The notes under the pieces: generated by a model
The model's input: the letters and a program-made list of their open reading frames with translations, nothing else
Database searches by the model: none
What the model was told of the DNA's origin: nothing
Assembly: GCA_944332205.1 (NCBI GenBank)
Contig: CALVJN010000005.1
Location: 1 to 63,300, forward strand
From: an uncultured Bacilli bacterium
GTDB taxonomy: Bacteria; Bacillota_I; Bacilli_A; RF39; UBA660
DNA: 63,300 nt
Direction of reading: 5' to 3'
Translations under genes and position numbers: made by a program
Shown: positions 1-10,321 of the stretch, one piece after another
Position numbering within the stretch: position 1 is the stretch's first letter
Layout of the letters: every line of letters begins with the position of its first letter

Positions 1-376
<376 letters not shown>

Positions 377-421
377 TTTGATTTATTTTATTTTTTCCTG
401 ACTTAATGTAATTGACGTTTT

Positions 422-441
422 GCTCAGTTTTCAAAGATCAT
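422..441 (-). promoter_or_regulatory. boxA-like rRNA leader element
   Basis: The reverse strand reads TGATCTTTGAAAACTGAGC. This matches the TCTTTGAAAACT boxA-type antitermination motif found in Bacilli rRNA leaders. It lies between the most proximal promoter and the 16S start, as expected for Nus-factor loading. Confidence 0.7.
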
Positions 442-466
442 TTGCACTTTTTTGATGTGCATATGT

Positions 467-727
467 AATATACCAAAACTTTTCTTATTAGTCAATATTT
501 TTTTAACTTTTTTTGATATATTTTTTTCGTCGTCTGTAAAAGCAAACAACATTTAGTAATGTAACAAATATTATTTAAATTGTCAACGCTTTTTTTAAAA
601 CTGACAACGATTTATAATATAACACACATTTTTTATTGAGTCAACATTTTTTTGCTTTTTTTTGTGTTATATACAGCCAATTTCAAAGCTGTGCTCTTAA
701 TTTATCAAATCGTTACTTTTTTGTCAA
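467..727 (-). promoter_or_regulatory. Four tandem rRNA promoters
   Basis: Four sigmaA-type promoters are visible on the minus strand, each with exactly 17 bp between boxes. P1: -35 TTGACA (722-727), -10 TAAATT (699-704). P2: TTGACT (639-644), TATATT (616-621). P3: TTGACA (581-586), TACATT (558-563). P4: TTGACT (490-495), TATATT (467-472). They fill the 355-bp gap between ntdP and 16S, which has no other gene. The P1 -35 box begins 4 bp past the ntdP stop codon. Confidence 0.85.
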
Positions 728-730
728 TAT

Positions 731-1279
731 CTATATTGCTTTTTTTTCATTATTTTTTATTTTTTTATATTTTTCATAGTATTTTTTTATATTTTCTTCA
801 TTAAATGCTATTTCTTTCTTTTTTACCATATCAATCAATGAATCTAATTCTTTTTTCAATATTATATCAATACTTTCATTATAATTCATTTTTATTTTGT
901 GGTATTTATATTCACCTTTATCTAAAATTTTTATATTTCCATTTGAAAAAACTCTTAAATCTAAATCATAGTCAATATATTTTATTGCATTATCTTCAAT
1001 TAAAAAAGGCGATGCCATATTACAATAATAATATATTCCATCCTTTTTTAGTTGGCCAATAATATTAAACCATCTATTGAAAAAGAAATACATTATTGCC
1101 GGTTCTTTGGTTTTCCAGCTTCTTCCGTCTGCTTCAGTTACTTTTGTGCAATTATTACCAAATACTAGATATTCTTTTGTCTCTTCTAACAATACGGCTT
1201 CATCCCATGCTCTATGTATTTTTCCATTGTGTTTGTAACTATGTATTATATATTTTTTCCCTATCTTTTTATTTTTCAT
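731..1279 (-). CDS. ntdP: Nucleoside tri-/diphosphatase NtdP (DUF402 family)
   Basis: This 182-aa protein matches the YgaC/NtdP (UPF0374, DUF402) family along its whole length. Diagnostic stretches are SYKHNGKIHRAW near the N-terminus, the block EADGRSWKTKEPAIMYFF, YYCNMASPF, and IKYIDYDLDLRVF. The central acidic YIDYDLD segment is the expected metal-binding region. Known members hydrolyse nucleoside tri- and diphosphates in the cytoplasm. The ATG is preceded by GCGGAG. The gene is co-directional with the rRNA operon, whose first promoter starts right after the ntdP stop, so read-through into rRNA is possible. Family assignment is firm; the cellular role is known only by homology. Confidence 0.88.
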   Translation of the reverse strand: MKNKKIGKKYIIHSYKHNGKIHRAWDEAVLLEETKEYLVFGNNCTKVTEADGRSWKTKEPAIMYFFFNRWFNIIGQLKKDGIYYYCNMASPFLIEDNAIKYIDYDLDLRVFSNGNIKILDKGEYKYHKIKMNYNESIDIILKKELDSLIDMVKKKEIAFNEENIKKYYEKYKKIKNNEKKAI

Positions 1280-1355
1280 AAATACTCCGCTATTTTGCCT
1301 TTTTCATTAATTATAATATCATAAAAATATCTTTTTTTACAAAAAAATCACATGT

Positions 1356-2627
1356 TTAAATGTGACTTTTTTCTATTTTACACAATATAATACATATCGA
1401 AAGAAAACTTACTGCTGGTGCTACAATTATGTGGCCAGTAAATAGAGTTAATAACAATATTAAAATTATACTAATTACCTTAACTGTGATAAAATTATTT
1501 TCTATTATCATATTTTTAATTATTTTTATTAATATATAAATATATACTGAAAAATATAAAATATATCCTATTATTCCGTGATTATAATATACATCAAAAT
1601 AATCCATTTCAATTAACTTCATTGCTTTGCCTTCATCATAATAACCAATTCCAAATAATTTTTGATAACAGTTTTTTTGCTCATATATAATATTTTTATC
1701 ATCGAGGAATGATAGTCGTTCGCTAAAAATAAAATGATCTATCATTTTTTTCTTTTTAAATACATCGGCTATATTTTCTATTTGTAAGAATTCTAAATGA
1801 ACCTTTAGATTCCTATAAAAAGCTGTTTTAGGCAAAAACAATGTAATTGAAGCAGCAGATATTAATATTATTATTACGATATAGTATATTTTTTTATATT
1901 TTTTTTCTTTAATATTTTTTATTATAATTATTGCTAATACTATCAAGCAAGTTATTATCAATGAAATTATTGGCGTTTTAGTTCCAATGTTTAATATAAC
2001 TATTATATAACCAACGACCATAATCAAAAACGAAAAAATTTTATTATTATTAATTAATAAAAAAATAAAAGGAAATAAGATAGATAAAATAGCACTTATT
2101 TCATTTGCCGAATAAAATATTCCTATGGTTCCTGTTTTTGTTATTTCATAGCTTTCAAATCCAGTATTAAAAATTATTGGAATAAAAAGAAAAATTAGGT
2201 AGATGCCAATTGTATATAATAAATAATTAGCTTTTATATTAATTTTGTCTCTAATAGAATACAAAGATATTAATAATACAGGGAAATAAAATGTTTTTAT
2301 CATTTCTTTTATTTCCAAAATGTTATTATTTTGCACTTTATAAATACTGTTTCCTATAATATATAGTAAACCATATATAAAAATTATAAAATAATAATAC
2401 ATTGCATACTTTTTTTTATATATCAATGCAACTGATAAAACTACAAAAAGTAAAAAAAGGCCACGAATAACTATACCAATAGTAGTATTAATCCCACATA
2501 TATTTATAAGAAATGCATTTATTGCATCTAAAAATGGCTGACTTATTATAAAATATTTTAAGATTGAATCAAAATTATTCTCAATTGTTTTTTTCAATTT
2601 ATTATTTCTCAGTATTACTATTTCCAA
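1356..2627 (-). CDS. Multi-pass O-antigen ligase/polymerase-like membrane protein
   Basis: A very hydrophobic protein of about 423 aa with roughly 10-12 predicted membrane spans. It has one large charged extracytoplasmic loop (about residues 270-345) holding FGIGYYDEGKAM and a following D-x-Y-Y-NHGIIGY segment. That layout is typical of the Wzy/WaaL O-antigen ligase superfamily, which polymerises or transfers undecaprenyl-linked glycans. The listed start is TTG and overlaps the 3' end of yugP by 26 bp. Another TTG lies just after the yugP stop, near 2599; neither has a convincing SD, so the start is uncertain. No glycosyltransferase cluster is adjacent, so the substrate cannot be named. The superfamily call is moderately sure, the function is inference. 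Confidence 0.6.
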   Translation of the reverse strand: MEIVILRNNKLKKTIENNFDSILKYFIISQPFLDAINAFLINICGINTTIGIVIRGLFLLFVVLSVALIYKKKYAMYYYFIIFIYGLLYIIGNSIYKVQNNNILEIKEMIKTFYFPVLLISLYSIRDKINIKANYLLYTIGIYLIFLFIPIIFNTGFESYEITKTGTIGIFYSANEISAILSILFPFIFLLINNNKIFSFLIMVVGYIIVILNIGTKTPIISLIITCLIVLAIIIIKNIKEKKYKKIYYIVIIILISAASITLFLPKTAFYRNLKVHLEFLQIENIADVFKKKKMIDHFIFSERLSFLDDKNIIYEQKNCYQKLFGIGYYDEGKAMKLIEMDYFDVYYNHGIIGYILYFSVYIYILIKIIKNMIIENNFITVKVISIILILLLTLFTGHIIVAPAVSFLSICIILCKIEKSHI

Positions 2628-3276
2628 AAATTATTATCAATCTTAAAATTTGCAAAATTGTGTTCAATACACTGGCAATATATGTTAACGCTGCTGCAGT
2701 TAACATTGTCTTACTTTTTATCAATTCTTTTTTTGTTAATATTTTATGTTTTTTTAATTCTTTTAACGCTCTATTTGAAGCATCAAATTCTACTGGCAAT
2801 GTAACCATTTGAAATAGCAGTATAATAATTTCTAACGATATTCCCAACCATATAAAATTAATCGAATTCAACAAAATACCAATTAATATTGCGAAATAAC
2901 CGGAATATGATGCAAAATTGACTAGCGGAAAAATTAGGCTTCTAAATTTCATAAATTGATATCCAGTTTTATCTTGTATAGCATGACCAACTTCATGAGC
3001 TGCTACAGAAAAACTTGCAATGCTATTGCCATGAAAAACTTCCTTGGACAATCTTATTACTTTTCTTGTAGGATCATAATGGTCTGATAAAAAGCCATTT
3101 GTTTCTGTTATATAAATATTGTTTAATCCATAACTATCAAGGATTGTTCTAGCAACTTCAAATCCAGTTATATTTTTCTCTGCTTTTATGTTTTTATTTT
3201 TATTGTAAGTTGTGGATACATATATTTGTGCTGAAAATGTAATAATAACTGCTAATAATAATAATAGTATATCCAT
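2602..3276 (-). CDS. yugP: YugP-family neutral zinc metallopeptidase
   Basis: A 224-aa membrane-bound protein with an N-terminal helix, then a cytosolic domain with the zinc-protease signature VAAHEVGHAIQ (about residues 92-102), followed by two or three hydrophobic segments. Blocks such as SDHYDPTRKVIRLS and LPVEFDASNRAL are typical of the YugP/DUF-type zinc-dependent peptidase family. The substrate is unknown in the family. SD AAGGAGG lies a few bases before the ATG. The gene sits 8 bp downstream of cysS and overlaps the next membrane-protein gene, so the three are probably co-transcribed. Confidence 0.88.
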   Translation of the reverse strand: MDILLLLLAVIITFSAQIYVSTTYNKNKNIKAEKNITGFEVARTILDSYGLNNIYITETNGFLSDHYDPTRKVIRLSKEVFHGNSIASFSVAAHEVGHAIQDKTGYQFMKFRSLIFPLVNFASYSGYFAILIGILLNSINFIWLGISLEIIILLFQMVTLPVEFDASNRALKELKKHKILTKKELIKSKTMLTAAALTYIASVLNTILQILRLIIIFGNSNTEK

Positions 3277-3284
3277 ATTCCTCC

Positions 3285-4679
3285 TTATATTATCTCATAT
3301 GTAGTTTTCTCTTTACCATCAATTATTTTAATTCCACGAGCAAATAATTCATTACGTATTTGATCGGCCTTTTCATAATTTTTTTCTTTTTTGGCAAGGT
3401 CTCTTTCTTTAATTTTGTTCATTATCATTAATTCTATTTCTTCATCAACAGTTTTATCTTCTTCTATTAATCCCAATGATAAAACTTTATCAAAATCAGC
3501 AATTAAATATAATTTTGTAAAGTCAGTTAATTCGCTATCTTTTAATATATCATATATAATTGTAATCATTAAAGATGTGTTTAAATCATTCTCTATTGCT
3601 GTTTTAAATTTATCTTTGTAATAGTCTATTTTTTTGTCATGTAAATTTGGAGTTCTATCAAGCTTTTTTATTTTGTTTTTTAATTTATTATAAGCATTTT
3701 GTGCACTGTTTAAAGATTCATAAGAAAAAACTAATTGATTTCTATAATGACTATTTAAGCAAAAGAATCTATATGCTAACGGATTATATCCTTTTTCTTC
3801 TAGCAATGAAATTGTTAAAAATTCCCCTTTAGATTTACTCATTTTCCCTTGAGAATCATTAAGATGTTCACCATGAATCCAATAGTTACACCATTTATGC
3901 CCTAAAAATGCTTCACTTTGTGCTATCTCGTTTGTGTGATGTGGAAATATATTATCTACTCCACCACAGTGTATGTCTAAATATTCTCCTAGAAATTTAT
4001 ATGAAATTCCAGAACATTCTATATGCCATCCTGGGTATCCTACTCCCCAAGGTGAATCCCATTTCATTTCTTGATTAGAAAATTTTGATACTGTAAACCA
4101 CAATCCGAAATCATAAGGATTTCTCTTGTTTTTATCTTCTTCTACTGTTTCACGAACACCAACAAATAAATCTTTTGGATTTTTACCAGATAGTTGATAA
4201 TAATTATTGGCTTTTGACACATCAAAATATATATTACCATTGGATTGATATGCATAACCTTCATCTAATAATTTTTTTATCATCAATATATATGTATCTA
4301 TATGTTTAGTAGCTCTTTCAACAACATTAGGCTTTCGTATATTTAGTTTATTACAATCTAAAAAAAACGCATTCTCGTAAAAGTCAGCTATTTCATAAAC
4401 ACTTTTTTGTTCACGAATAGCACTTTTTTGCATTTTATCTTCACCTGTATCTGAATCATTTGTTAAATGTCCTACATCCGTAACATTCATCACTCTTAAT
4501 ACATTATAACCTAGGTATTCTAGACCTTTTTCAAGAATATCTTCAAAAATATATGTCCTTAGATTTCCTATATGCGCATAATGATAAACAGTTGGACCAC
4601 AAGTATACATTCTAACTGTATTTTTCTCGTTAGGCGTAAATGTTTCTAATTGTTTTGTTAATGTATTATATAATTTCAT
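3285..4679 (-). CDS. cysS: Cysteinyl-tRNA synthetase
   Basis: A 464-aa class I aminoacyl-tRNA synthetase that charges tRNA-Cys. The HIGH-type motif is seen as TVYHYAHIGNLRTY (residues about 30-43), and the KMSKS motif as KMSKSKGEF near residue 282. Zinc-site residues are visible as C28 in the YTCGPT block, C222 in WHIECSG, and the GVDNIFPHHTNEIAQ block. The length fits the family. The C-terminal anticodon-binding part ends with the usual RNEL-ARGI-I-DG segment. SD GAGGTG precedes the ATG. No T-box leader is visible upstream, in contrast to asnB and the metG operon in this window. Confidence 0.97.
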   Translation of the reverse strand: MKLYNTLTKQLETFTPNEKNTVRMYTCGPTVYHYAHIGNLRTYIFEDILEKGLEYLGYNVLRVMNVTDVGHLTNDSDTGEDKMQKSAIREQKSVYEIADFYENAFFLDCNKLNIRKPNVVERATKHIDTYILMIKKLLDEGYAYQSNGNIYFDVSKANNYYQLSGKNPKDLFVGVRETVEEDKNKRNPYDFGLWFTVSKFSNQEMKWDSPWGVGYPGWHIECSGISYKFLGEYLDIHCGGVDNIFPHHTNEIAQSEAFLGHKWCNYWIHGEHLNDSQGKMSKSKGEFLTISLLEEKGYNPLAYRFFCLNSHYRNQLVFSYESLNSAQNAYNKLKNKIKKLDRTPNLHDKKIDYYKDKFKTAIENDLNTSLMITIIYDILKDSELTDFTKLYLIADFDKVLSLGLIEEDKTVDEEIELMIMNKIKERDLAKKEKNYEKADQIRNELFARGIKIIDGKEKTTYEII

Positions 4680-4796
4680 TTTTCACCTCTTCATATAATA
4701 TTATATTATTTTCGATGCATAATGGAATTATATCATATTTTTGTTTAATAAAAAAGCATCAATAAATTTTTATTTTTTAGATTTTTTTTAATTAAT

Positions 4797-4838
4797 AAAA
4801 CTATGATTTGTGCAAATTGTGCAAATCATAGTTTTTTT
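4797..4838 (-). terminator. Rho-independent terminator of the surface-protein gene
   Basis: A 13-bp stem (AAACTATGATTTG with its complement), a short loop and a T-rich tail lie right at the stop of the 4837-6774 gene. A poly-T tail also exists on the other strand, so it may work both ways. Confidence 0.8.
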
Positions 4839-6774
4839 AGTTTTTTACTATTCTATTAATTATTTCTTCAACTTTTTCGATTGTGTTATTAAATAGTTCA
4901 ATATATGATTTTGGATAAGTAATATTTGTATCAAAATCTTTGCTTATATTTCCGTCAAGTATTAAAACCCAAGCTCCATTTGAATTCTTACCTGTAGTCG
5001 TTACATTGCTTTTCAATACTACTATAGGTCTTACGCCATTTGCTCTTGCACTTCCTCCACTTAACCTTCCTGTGTACGAAACATAATACAAGGTTGTGTT
5101 ATCTTTTCTTGTTGCCATATAGTAATGTGAACCTATATTTTGAAAAGTTGTATTACTATTATAGTCATTTAGAGTCATCATTCTAGCATCAGATGCAAAA
5201 CTATTCATATATGTTGTTCTTGCCCTATTATTAAGCGTACTAATCGCTTCATCGGCACTAGTAACATCATGATAATAACATTCTGATATTCCTGCATGAA
5301 TAATTGTTACTGTACTTCCATTTACGGACAACACTCTCCATCCACTAGCAGTAGAGGTATCTTCATTTCTACATTTAACGCTTGAATTTTTGCTTTTACC
5401 TGACTCATAACCTCCAAAATTTTTATTTGTTGTTGGAATTGCTGCACTGCTTCCCCATGTTCCTGCGTCATAAGCTACATAATCTCCTACTTTAACATTT
5501 GATGACAATAACGTTGGAATTTGTACGTTAAGATTTACAGGTCCACATGTCGCTGTTTTTCCGTTAGAATCTTTTACCATTCCATAAATATTAAAATTCC
5601 CTGCTGTTGTTATTGTGTAACTATCTTGTCCGTTTAATTGTGCTGAAGTACCAATACCATATGATGTAATCGATGCTCCATTTGTTGACCCTTTACTTTT
5701 GAATCTAACAGTTGTATTACCTAAATAGGTATTACCACTTAGCGATCCTACAACTTCTAGCGTGCAAGACGGATATGATTGCGGTTTTTCTGGTGGATCT
5801 GGTGGCGCAGTAGGTCGTTTTATTTGTATACTACAATTTCCTTTATTTCCAGCACTATCTTTAACATATCCATAGATTGTAGTTGTTCCTGAAGCTGTTA
5901 CTACTGCTGTCTCTTCAGTATAATTTTCTGCTGTTCCAATACCAAACTCAGTTACTTCTGAAGTTTTATCGTCTTTTGTATTAAATCCTACTGTTACTTC
6001 ACTAGTATAAATTCCTGAACTATTTTGTGTTCCGCTAATTACTTTCAAACTACATGTTGGAGTATCTGCATCTTTCTTTATAGTTATACTACACATTCCT
6101 TTCGTACCATTTGAATCAATTACATATCCATTCAATTGAGTAGTTTGATTATCTTTAATTGTATATTTATCTATATTTTCATCTGGTACTTCTCCTTTTA
6201 TAACATCTTCATTATTCAAATCGGATATTTTCTTTTCAATATAATACTTTTCTATTGTCACATTTTCATTATTTGAATTTTTGCTTTTAAACCCAACAAC
6301 AACATCTGATGTGTACCAATCATTTTCCCCAACAGTTCCACTTATAACTTCCAATTCACATGTTGGCTGTGTAAGGCTAGTTTCTACTTCAATTTTACAA
6401 TTTCCAGTATTGCCGTTAGCATCCTCAACATAACCATATACTACGTGATTTCCATTTGTATTTATAACATATTTCGTTTTTTTATTATATATCGGCGTAT
6501 TACTATCACTTATACCATAATTATATATTCCAAGCTCTTCCATTTGCATATTTTTAAATTCAATAATAACTTCTGAAGTATAAACATTATTTTCATTTAA
6601 TGTACCAGTTGCTTTTAACTCACAAGTTAGTTCTTTAGGTTCAGTAACATTTTCATTATTTTTACTTCTAATAAATAGGAATATTAATAATATTATAATT
6701 AATGTAATTATTACTGCTATTGTAATAAACAATATTCTTCTTTTTCTTTTAATTTCATCCTCGTTATCGTACAT
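4837..6774 (-). CDS. Membrane-anchored surface protein with four Cys-paired Ig-like repeats
   Basis: This 645-aa protein has a short charged cytoplasmic N-terminus (KRKRR), one hydrophobic segment (residues about 15-35), then four tandem modules of about 85-100 aa. Each begins with C-x-L-x-V and ends with a GY-V-D-x-x-GN-x-G-x-C-x-I type strand: C50 region to GNCKIEVE, TCELEVISG to GMCSITIKK, TCSLKVISG to GNCSIQIKR, SCTLEVVGS to ATCGP. The paired cysteines suggest one disulfide per module. A Pro-rich linker follows module 3. The C-terminal domain (about residues 410-610) has VGDYVAYD, GWRVLSVNG and GVRPIVVLKSN blocks, seen in secreted proteins of low-GC gut bacteria. There is no LPXTG. It is probably an exported, N-terminally anchored protein; ligand and role are unknown. 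Confidence 0.7.
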   Translation of the reverse strand: MYDNEDEIKRKRRILFITIAVIITLIIILLIFLFIRSKNNENVTEPKELTCELKATGTLNENNVYTSEVIIEFKNMQMEELGIYNYGISDSNTPIYNKKTKYVINTNGNHVVYGYVEDANGNTGNCKIEVETSLTQPTCELEVISGTVGENDWYTSDVVVGFKSKNSNNENVTIEKYYIEKKISDLNNEDVIKGEVPDENIDKYTIKDNQTTQLNGYVIDSNGTKGMCSITIKKDADTPTCSLKVISGTQNSSGIYTSEVTVGFNTKDDKTSEVTEFGIGTAENYTEETAVVTASGTTTIYGYVKDSAGNKGNCSIQIKRPTAPPDPPEKPQSYPSCTLEVVGSLSGNTYLGNTTVRFKSKGSTNGASITSYGIGTSAQLNGQDSYTITTAGNFNIYGMVKDSNGKTATCGPVNLNVQIPTLLSSNVKVGDYVAYDAGTWGSSAAIPTTNKNFGGYESGKSKNSSVKCRNEDTSTASGWRVLSVNGSTVTIIHAGISECYYHDVTSADEAISTLNNRARTTYMNSFASDARMMTLNDYNSNTTFQNIGSHYYMATRKDNTTLYYVSYTGRLSGGSARANGVRPIVVLKSNVTTTGKNSNGAWVLILDGNISKDFDTNITYPKSYIELFNNTIEKVEEIINRIVKN

Positions 6775-6989
6775 ATAAAAATCACCTTTACCAACTATAT
6801 TTTATTAACTTAATTTTAACTTAATATTTTTCCTATGTCAATCATTTGCGTACCTTCAGTATTATAAATTGATTATATTTAATATATCATATAAATTATA
6901 ATATTTAACTTATCCTATTTATTATTTTATTTATTTTAATAAATCTGTTTTTTGAGCTATTTACTACTTTACGGAAAAGTTCTTGTATT

Positions 6990-7021
6990 AAAAAAATTAG
7001 CATTAATTTGCTAATTTTTTG
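6990..7021. terminator. Candidate terminator in the secA-to-surface-protein gap
   Basis: Inverted repeat AAAAAATTAGCA / TGCTAATTTTTT around a short loop, with T-runs on both strands, about 115 bp past the secA stop. The rest of the 361-bp gap (6775-7135) is AT-rich with no recognisable gene. Confidence 0.55.
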
Positions 7022-7135
7022 TTTTCAAAAGATTTTTACACTATTTTGGTTTCATTCTTCCTATTTTTGAAACAAAATTGACTAATTTACACATTTTTTG
7101 ATTTTTTAATTTCTCATAATTATTTATTTTATATG

Positions 7136-9628
7136 CTATTTACCACAACATTGTTTATATTTCTTCCCTGAGCCACATGGACAAGGATCATTTCTTCCAA
7201 TTTTTTGTGATTTTTTTGGTTCTTGTTTTGCATGCTCTTTTCCATCATTTGCAATTTTATTTTTATTAGTTTCTTTTCTTTCAATATTTTGTTTTATTTC
7301 TGAACGTATTAAAAACATTGTAACTTCTTTATCAATTTTTTGCATCATTGTATCAAACAATTCAAAACCTTCTACTGTATAAGCTCTCAAAGGATCTGTT
7401 TGTCCATAACTTCTCAAGTGAATTCCTTCGCGTAAATGTGACATTGTGTTTATATGTTCAGTCCAATACTTATCAATTACGTTTAACATTATAACTTTTT
7501 CAAATTCATCACTTATTTCTTTTGGTACTATTGCAATTTTCTTTTCATATTCATTAACTATCTTTTCATATATACATTCTATTATTTCTTCTTCCTTTTT
7601 ATCTAATAAATCGTTAGCATTAATATCATTTTGTAATAAATTTTCATTAACATTTTTAACAATATCTTTTATATCTTCCTTAGTCAAGTATCCTTCTGGA
7701 TAAATGTGAGACTTAACTAAATCTGTAATATTATTTTTTATTGATTCTAATATTGAATCATGAATTGAATCATTGTCTAAAATCTCATTTCTTTTTTGAT
7801 ACATTATTTCTCTTTGATTATTCATTACATCATCATATTGTAATAATTGTTTTCTTATATCAAAGTTATTACCTTCGACACGTGTTTGTGCTGTTGATAT
7901 TGCTTTAGAAAAGGTTTTACTTTGTATTGGTTGATCTTCACGTAATCCAAGTGTTTGCATCATTCTTTTTATTCTATCGCTTCCAAAGCGTACCATTAAT
8001 TCATCTTCCATAGAAACATAAAATTGAGTAAATCCAGGATCTCCTTGTCTACCAGATCTTCCACGCAATTGATTATCAATACGTCGTGATTCATGTCTTT
8101 CAGTTCCTAAAACGCAAAGTCCTCCTAAAACTTTTGTTTCTTCGCTTAACTTGATATCAGTTCCACGTCCTGCCATATTAGTAGCTATAGTAACCGCTCC
8201 TTTTTCACCAGCTTTTGCAATAATTTCAGCTTCACGAGCATGGTTTTTAGCATTTAATACCTCATGTGGTATTTTTCTTTTTTTAAGTAGAGAACTTATT
8301 AATTCGTTTGTCTCTATTGCTATTGTTCCTACTAAAACTGGTTGTCCTTTTTTATGTCTTTCTTCTATTTCTTCAATCAATGCTTTATATTTACCAGCCT
8401 GAGTTGAGTATATTAAATCAGATGCGTCTACTCTTATGATTTCTTTATTAGTAGGAATACATATTACATACATATTATATATATTTCTAAATTCTTCTTC
8501 TTCTGTCTTCGCAGTTCCTGTCATACCAGATATTTTTTTGTACATTCTAAATAAATTTTGAAATGTAATTGTTGCTAAAGTCTTTGTTTCTTGCTGTATT
8601 TTTACTCCCTCTTTAGCTTCTATTGCTTGATGTAGTCCATCACTAAATGCACGTCCTTTCATAAGGCGCCCAGTAAACTGATCGACAATTATTATTTCTC
8701 CGTCTTGTACTACATAATCAACATCACGTCTCATTCCATAGTTTGCTTTTAGAGCTTGATTTATATAATGAACAGTAGCCGTTTGTTCAATATCATAAAG
8801 ATTATCTACTTTAAAGTTTTTTTCAGCTTTTTTTACTCCTTCTTCAGTTAATGTAACGCCTTTAGTTTTCTCATCATATAAATAATCTTTTTCTTTTTTC
8901 AATGATTTAACAAATAAATCAGCATCCGTATATAATGAAGCACTTTTTAATTCACCACCAGATATTATAAGGGGAGTTCTAGCTTCATCTATCAAAACAG
9001 AGTCTGCTTCATCTATTATTACAAAATTAAGACCTCGTTGTACTCTGTTTTCTTTTTTTACTACCATGTTATCTCTTAAATAATCAAAACCTAGCTCATT
9101 ATTTGTTGAATATAAAATATCACACGCATATTGTTCTTTTTTTTCTTTTGGTGTAAGACTTCTTAAATTTGTGCCTACAGTTAACCCTAAAAAGCGATGA
9201 ATACTTCCCATCCAATTGCTATCACGTTCTGCCAAATATTCATTAACAGTTATTATATGTACTCCATTACCAGTTAGTGCATTTAAATATGCTGGCATTG
9301 TAGCAACTAAAGTTTTACCTTCACCAGTTTTCATTTCTGCTATATTCCCGAAATGTAATGCTATTGCTCCTAAAATTTGTACATAAAATGGTTTTAAACC
9401 AATTACTCTATATGCGGCTTCTCTAACAGTAGCAAATGCTTCAGGTAAAATATCTTCTAGAGTTTCTCCATCTTTTAATCTATTTTTAAATTCATCAGTT
9501 TTAGCTTGTAATTCATAATCAGATAGTTTTTGATATTCCTCGTCTAATGCTTCTACTTTATCTGCCAAAATTGAAAATCTCTTTAATTCTTTGTATTCAT
9601 GATCGAATAATCTTTTAAAAATATTCAT
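7136..9628 (-). CDS. secA: Preprotein translocase ATPase SecA
   Basis: An 830-aa SecA, the motor ATPase that drives preproteins through SecYEG at the membrane. Walker A is seen as MKTGEGKTL (about residues 98-106), Walker B/DEAD as [17 protein letters not shown] (about 204-220), the helicase motifs as [12 protein letters not shown] and [13 protein letters not shown], and the helical scaffold in the C-terminal third. The tail ends with the zinc-binding SEC-C motif [13 protein letters not shown]. The ATG at 9628 follows GGAGATG. It is the only secA in this window. The stop codon is TAG, which shows that TAG is used as a stop here. Confidence 0.98.
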   Translation of the reverse strand: MNIFKRLFDHEYKELKRFSILADKVEALDEEYQKLSDYELQAKTDEFKNRLKDGETLEDILPEAFATVREAAYRVIGLKPFYVQILGAIALHFGNIAEMKTGEGKTLVATMPAYLNALTGNGVHIITVNEYLAERDSNWMGSIHRFLGLTVGTNLRSLTPKEKKEQYACDILYSTNNELGFDYLRDNMVVKKENRVQRGLNFVIIDEADSVLIDEARTPLIISGGELKSASLYTDADLFVKSLKKEKDYLYDEKTKGVTLTEEGVKKAEKNFKVDNLYDIEQTATVHYINQALKANYGMRRDVDYVVQDGEIIIVDQFTGRLMKGRAFSDGLHQAIEAKEGVKIQQETKTLATITFQNLFRMYKKISGMTGTAKTEEEEFRNIYNMYVICIPTNKEIIRVDASDLIYSTQAGKYKALIEEIEERHKKGQPVLVGTIAIETNELISSLLKKRKIPHEVLNAKNHAREAEIIAKAGEKGAVTIATNMAGRGTDIKLSEETKVLGGLCVLGTERHESRRIDNQLRGRSGRQGDPGFTQFYVSMEDELMVRFGSDRIKRMMQTLGLREDQPIQSKTFSKAISTAQTRVEGNNFDIRKQLLQYDDVMNNQREIMYQKRNEILDNDSIHDSILESIKNNITDLVKSHIYPEGYLTKEDIKDIVKNVNENLLQNDINANDLLDKKEEEIIECIYEKIVNEYEKKIAIVPKEISDEFEKVIMLNVIDKYWTEHINTMSHLREGIHLRSYGQTDPLRAYTVEGFELFDTMMQKIDKEVTMFLIRSEIKQNIERKETNKNKIANDGKEHAKQEPKKSQKIGRNDPCPCGSGKKYKQCCGK

Positions 9629-9648
9629 TGTATCATCTCCATAATGTT

Positions 9649-9677
9649 ATTGTATCAAATGTTAACTTTTTTTTAAA
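9649..9677 (-). promoter_or_regulatory. Likely secA promoter
   Basis: On the minus strand, -35 TTTAAA (9672-9677) and -10 TACAAT (9649-9654) are separated by 17 bp, just upstream of the secA SD. Confidence 0.5.
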
Positions 9678-9690
9678 GTTTTTTTATAAA

Positions 9691-9718
9691 CTAAATAAAA
9701 AAGCCTTTTTGGCTTTTT
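9691..9718 (-). terminator. hpf terminator
   Basis: AAAAAGCC / GGCTTTTT stem with a T-rich tail, overlapping the hpf stop codon. It separates hpf from secA. Confidence 0.85.
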
Positions 9719-10254
9719 CATTCTGTTTCAATTACTCCGTAGTTTCCTTCTTTTCTTTTATATACTACTGTTGGCTTTAAAGTTTCAGAATCTTTAAATA
9801 TATAAAATTGATGTCCTAAAAGTTCCATTTGTAGTATTGCTTCTTCTTCACTCATAGGTTTTACTTCTATTGTTTTTCTTTTTACTATTTTTTCTTCGAT
9901 GTTATTTTCTACATCTTCAATTTCATCTATTATTATTTCTTTTGAAACTAAATCCTTTACTTTTTTAGATTGCAACTTTGCTTTATTTTTTCTAATTTGT
10001 CTTTCTAGTTTATCAATTGCTATATCAATTGCTGCATATAAATCATCTTGTGTTTCTTCTGCTCTTATAATAAATGATTTAAGTGGTATTGTTATCTCAA
10101 CTTTTTGATTATGTCCTTTCACATTTATAACAGATGTAGCTTTAACTGTTTCAGAATTTCCTATATATTTTTCAATTCTTTTTAATTTTTCCTTTATATA
10201 GTTTTCAATTGCATCTGTAACTTTTATGTTTTTACCACGAACAATAATTTCCAT
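9718..10254 (-). CDS. hpf: Long-form ribosome hibernation promoting factor
   Basis: A 178-aa HPF/YvyD-type protein. Residues 1-105 form the S30AE/RaiA fold (MEIIVRGKNIKVTDAI start, KVEITIP strand). After a charged linker, the C-terminal dimerisation domain (about 120-178) shows KPMSEEEAILQMELLGHQFY and the GVIE end. The long form joins two 70S ribosomes into inactive 100S dimers in stationary phase. SD AGGAGG lies before the ATG. It is monocistronic, with its own terminator, directly upstream of secA, as in many Firmicutes. Confidence 0.95.
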   Translation of the reverse strand: MEIIVRGKNIKVTDAIENYIKEKLKRIEKYIGNSETVKATSVINVKGHNQKVEITIPLKSFIIRAEETQDDLYAAIDIAIDKLERQIRKNKAKLQSKKVKDLVSKEIIIDEIEDVENNIEEKIVKRKTIEVKPMSEEEAILQMELLGHQFYIFKDSETLKPTVVYKRKEGNYGVIETE

Positions 10255-10291
10255 AAAATCATCCTCCTATATATATATTAACACAAAAAGC

Positions 10292-10321
10292 AAAAAAAAA
10301 CTACCTTATTTAATGGTAGTT
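10292..10321 (-). terminator. csp terminator
   Basis: AACTACC / GGTAGTT stem with a run of nine Ts on the minus strand. The 5' arm is formed by the last codons of csp. Confidence 0.85.

Noticed and set aside
3285-4679. T-box upstream of cysS
   Set aside because: The 157-bp upstream region has only the surface-gene terminator and no GGTGG-type T-box core.
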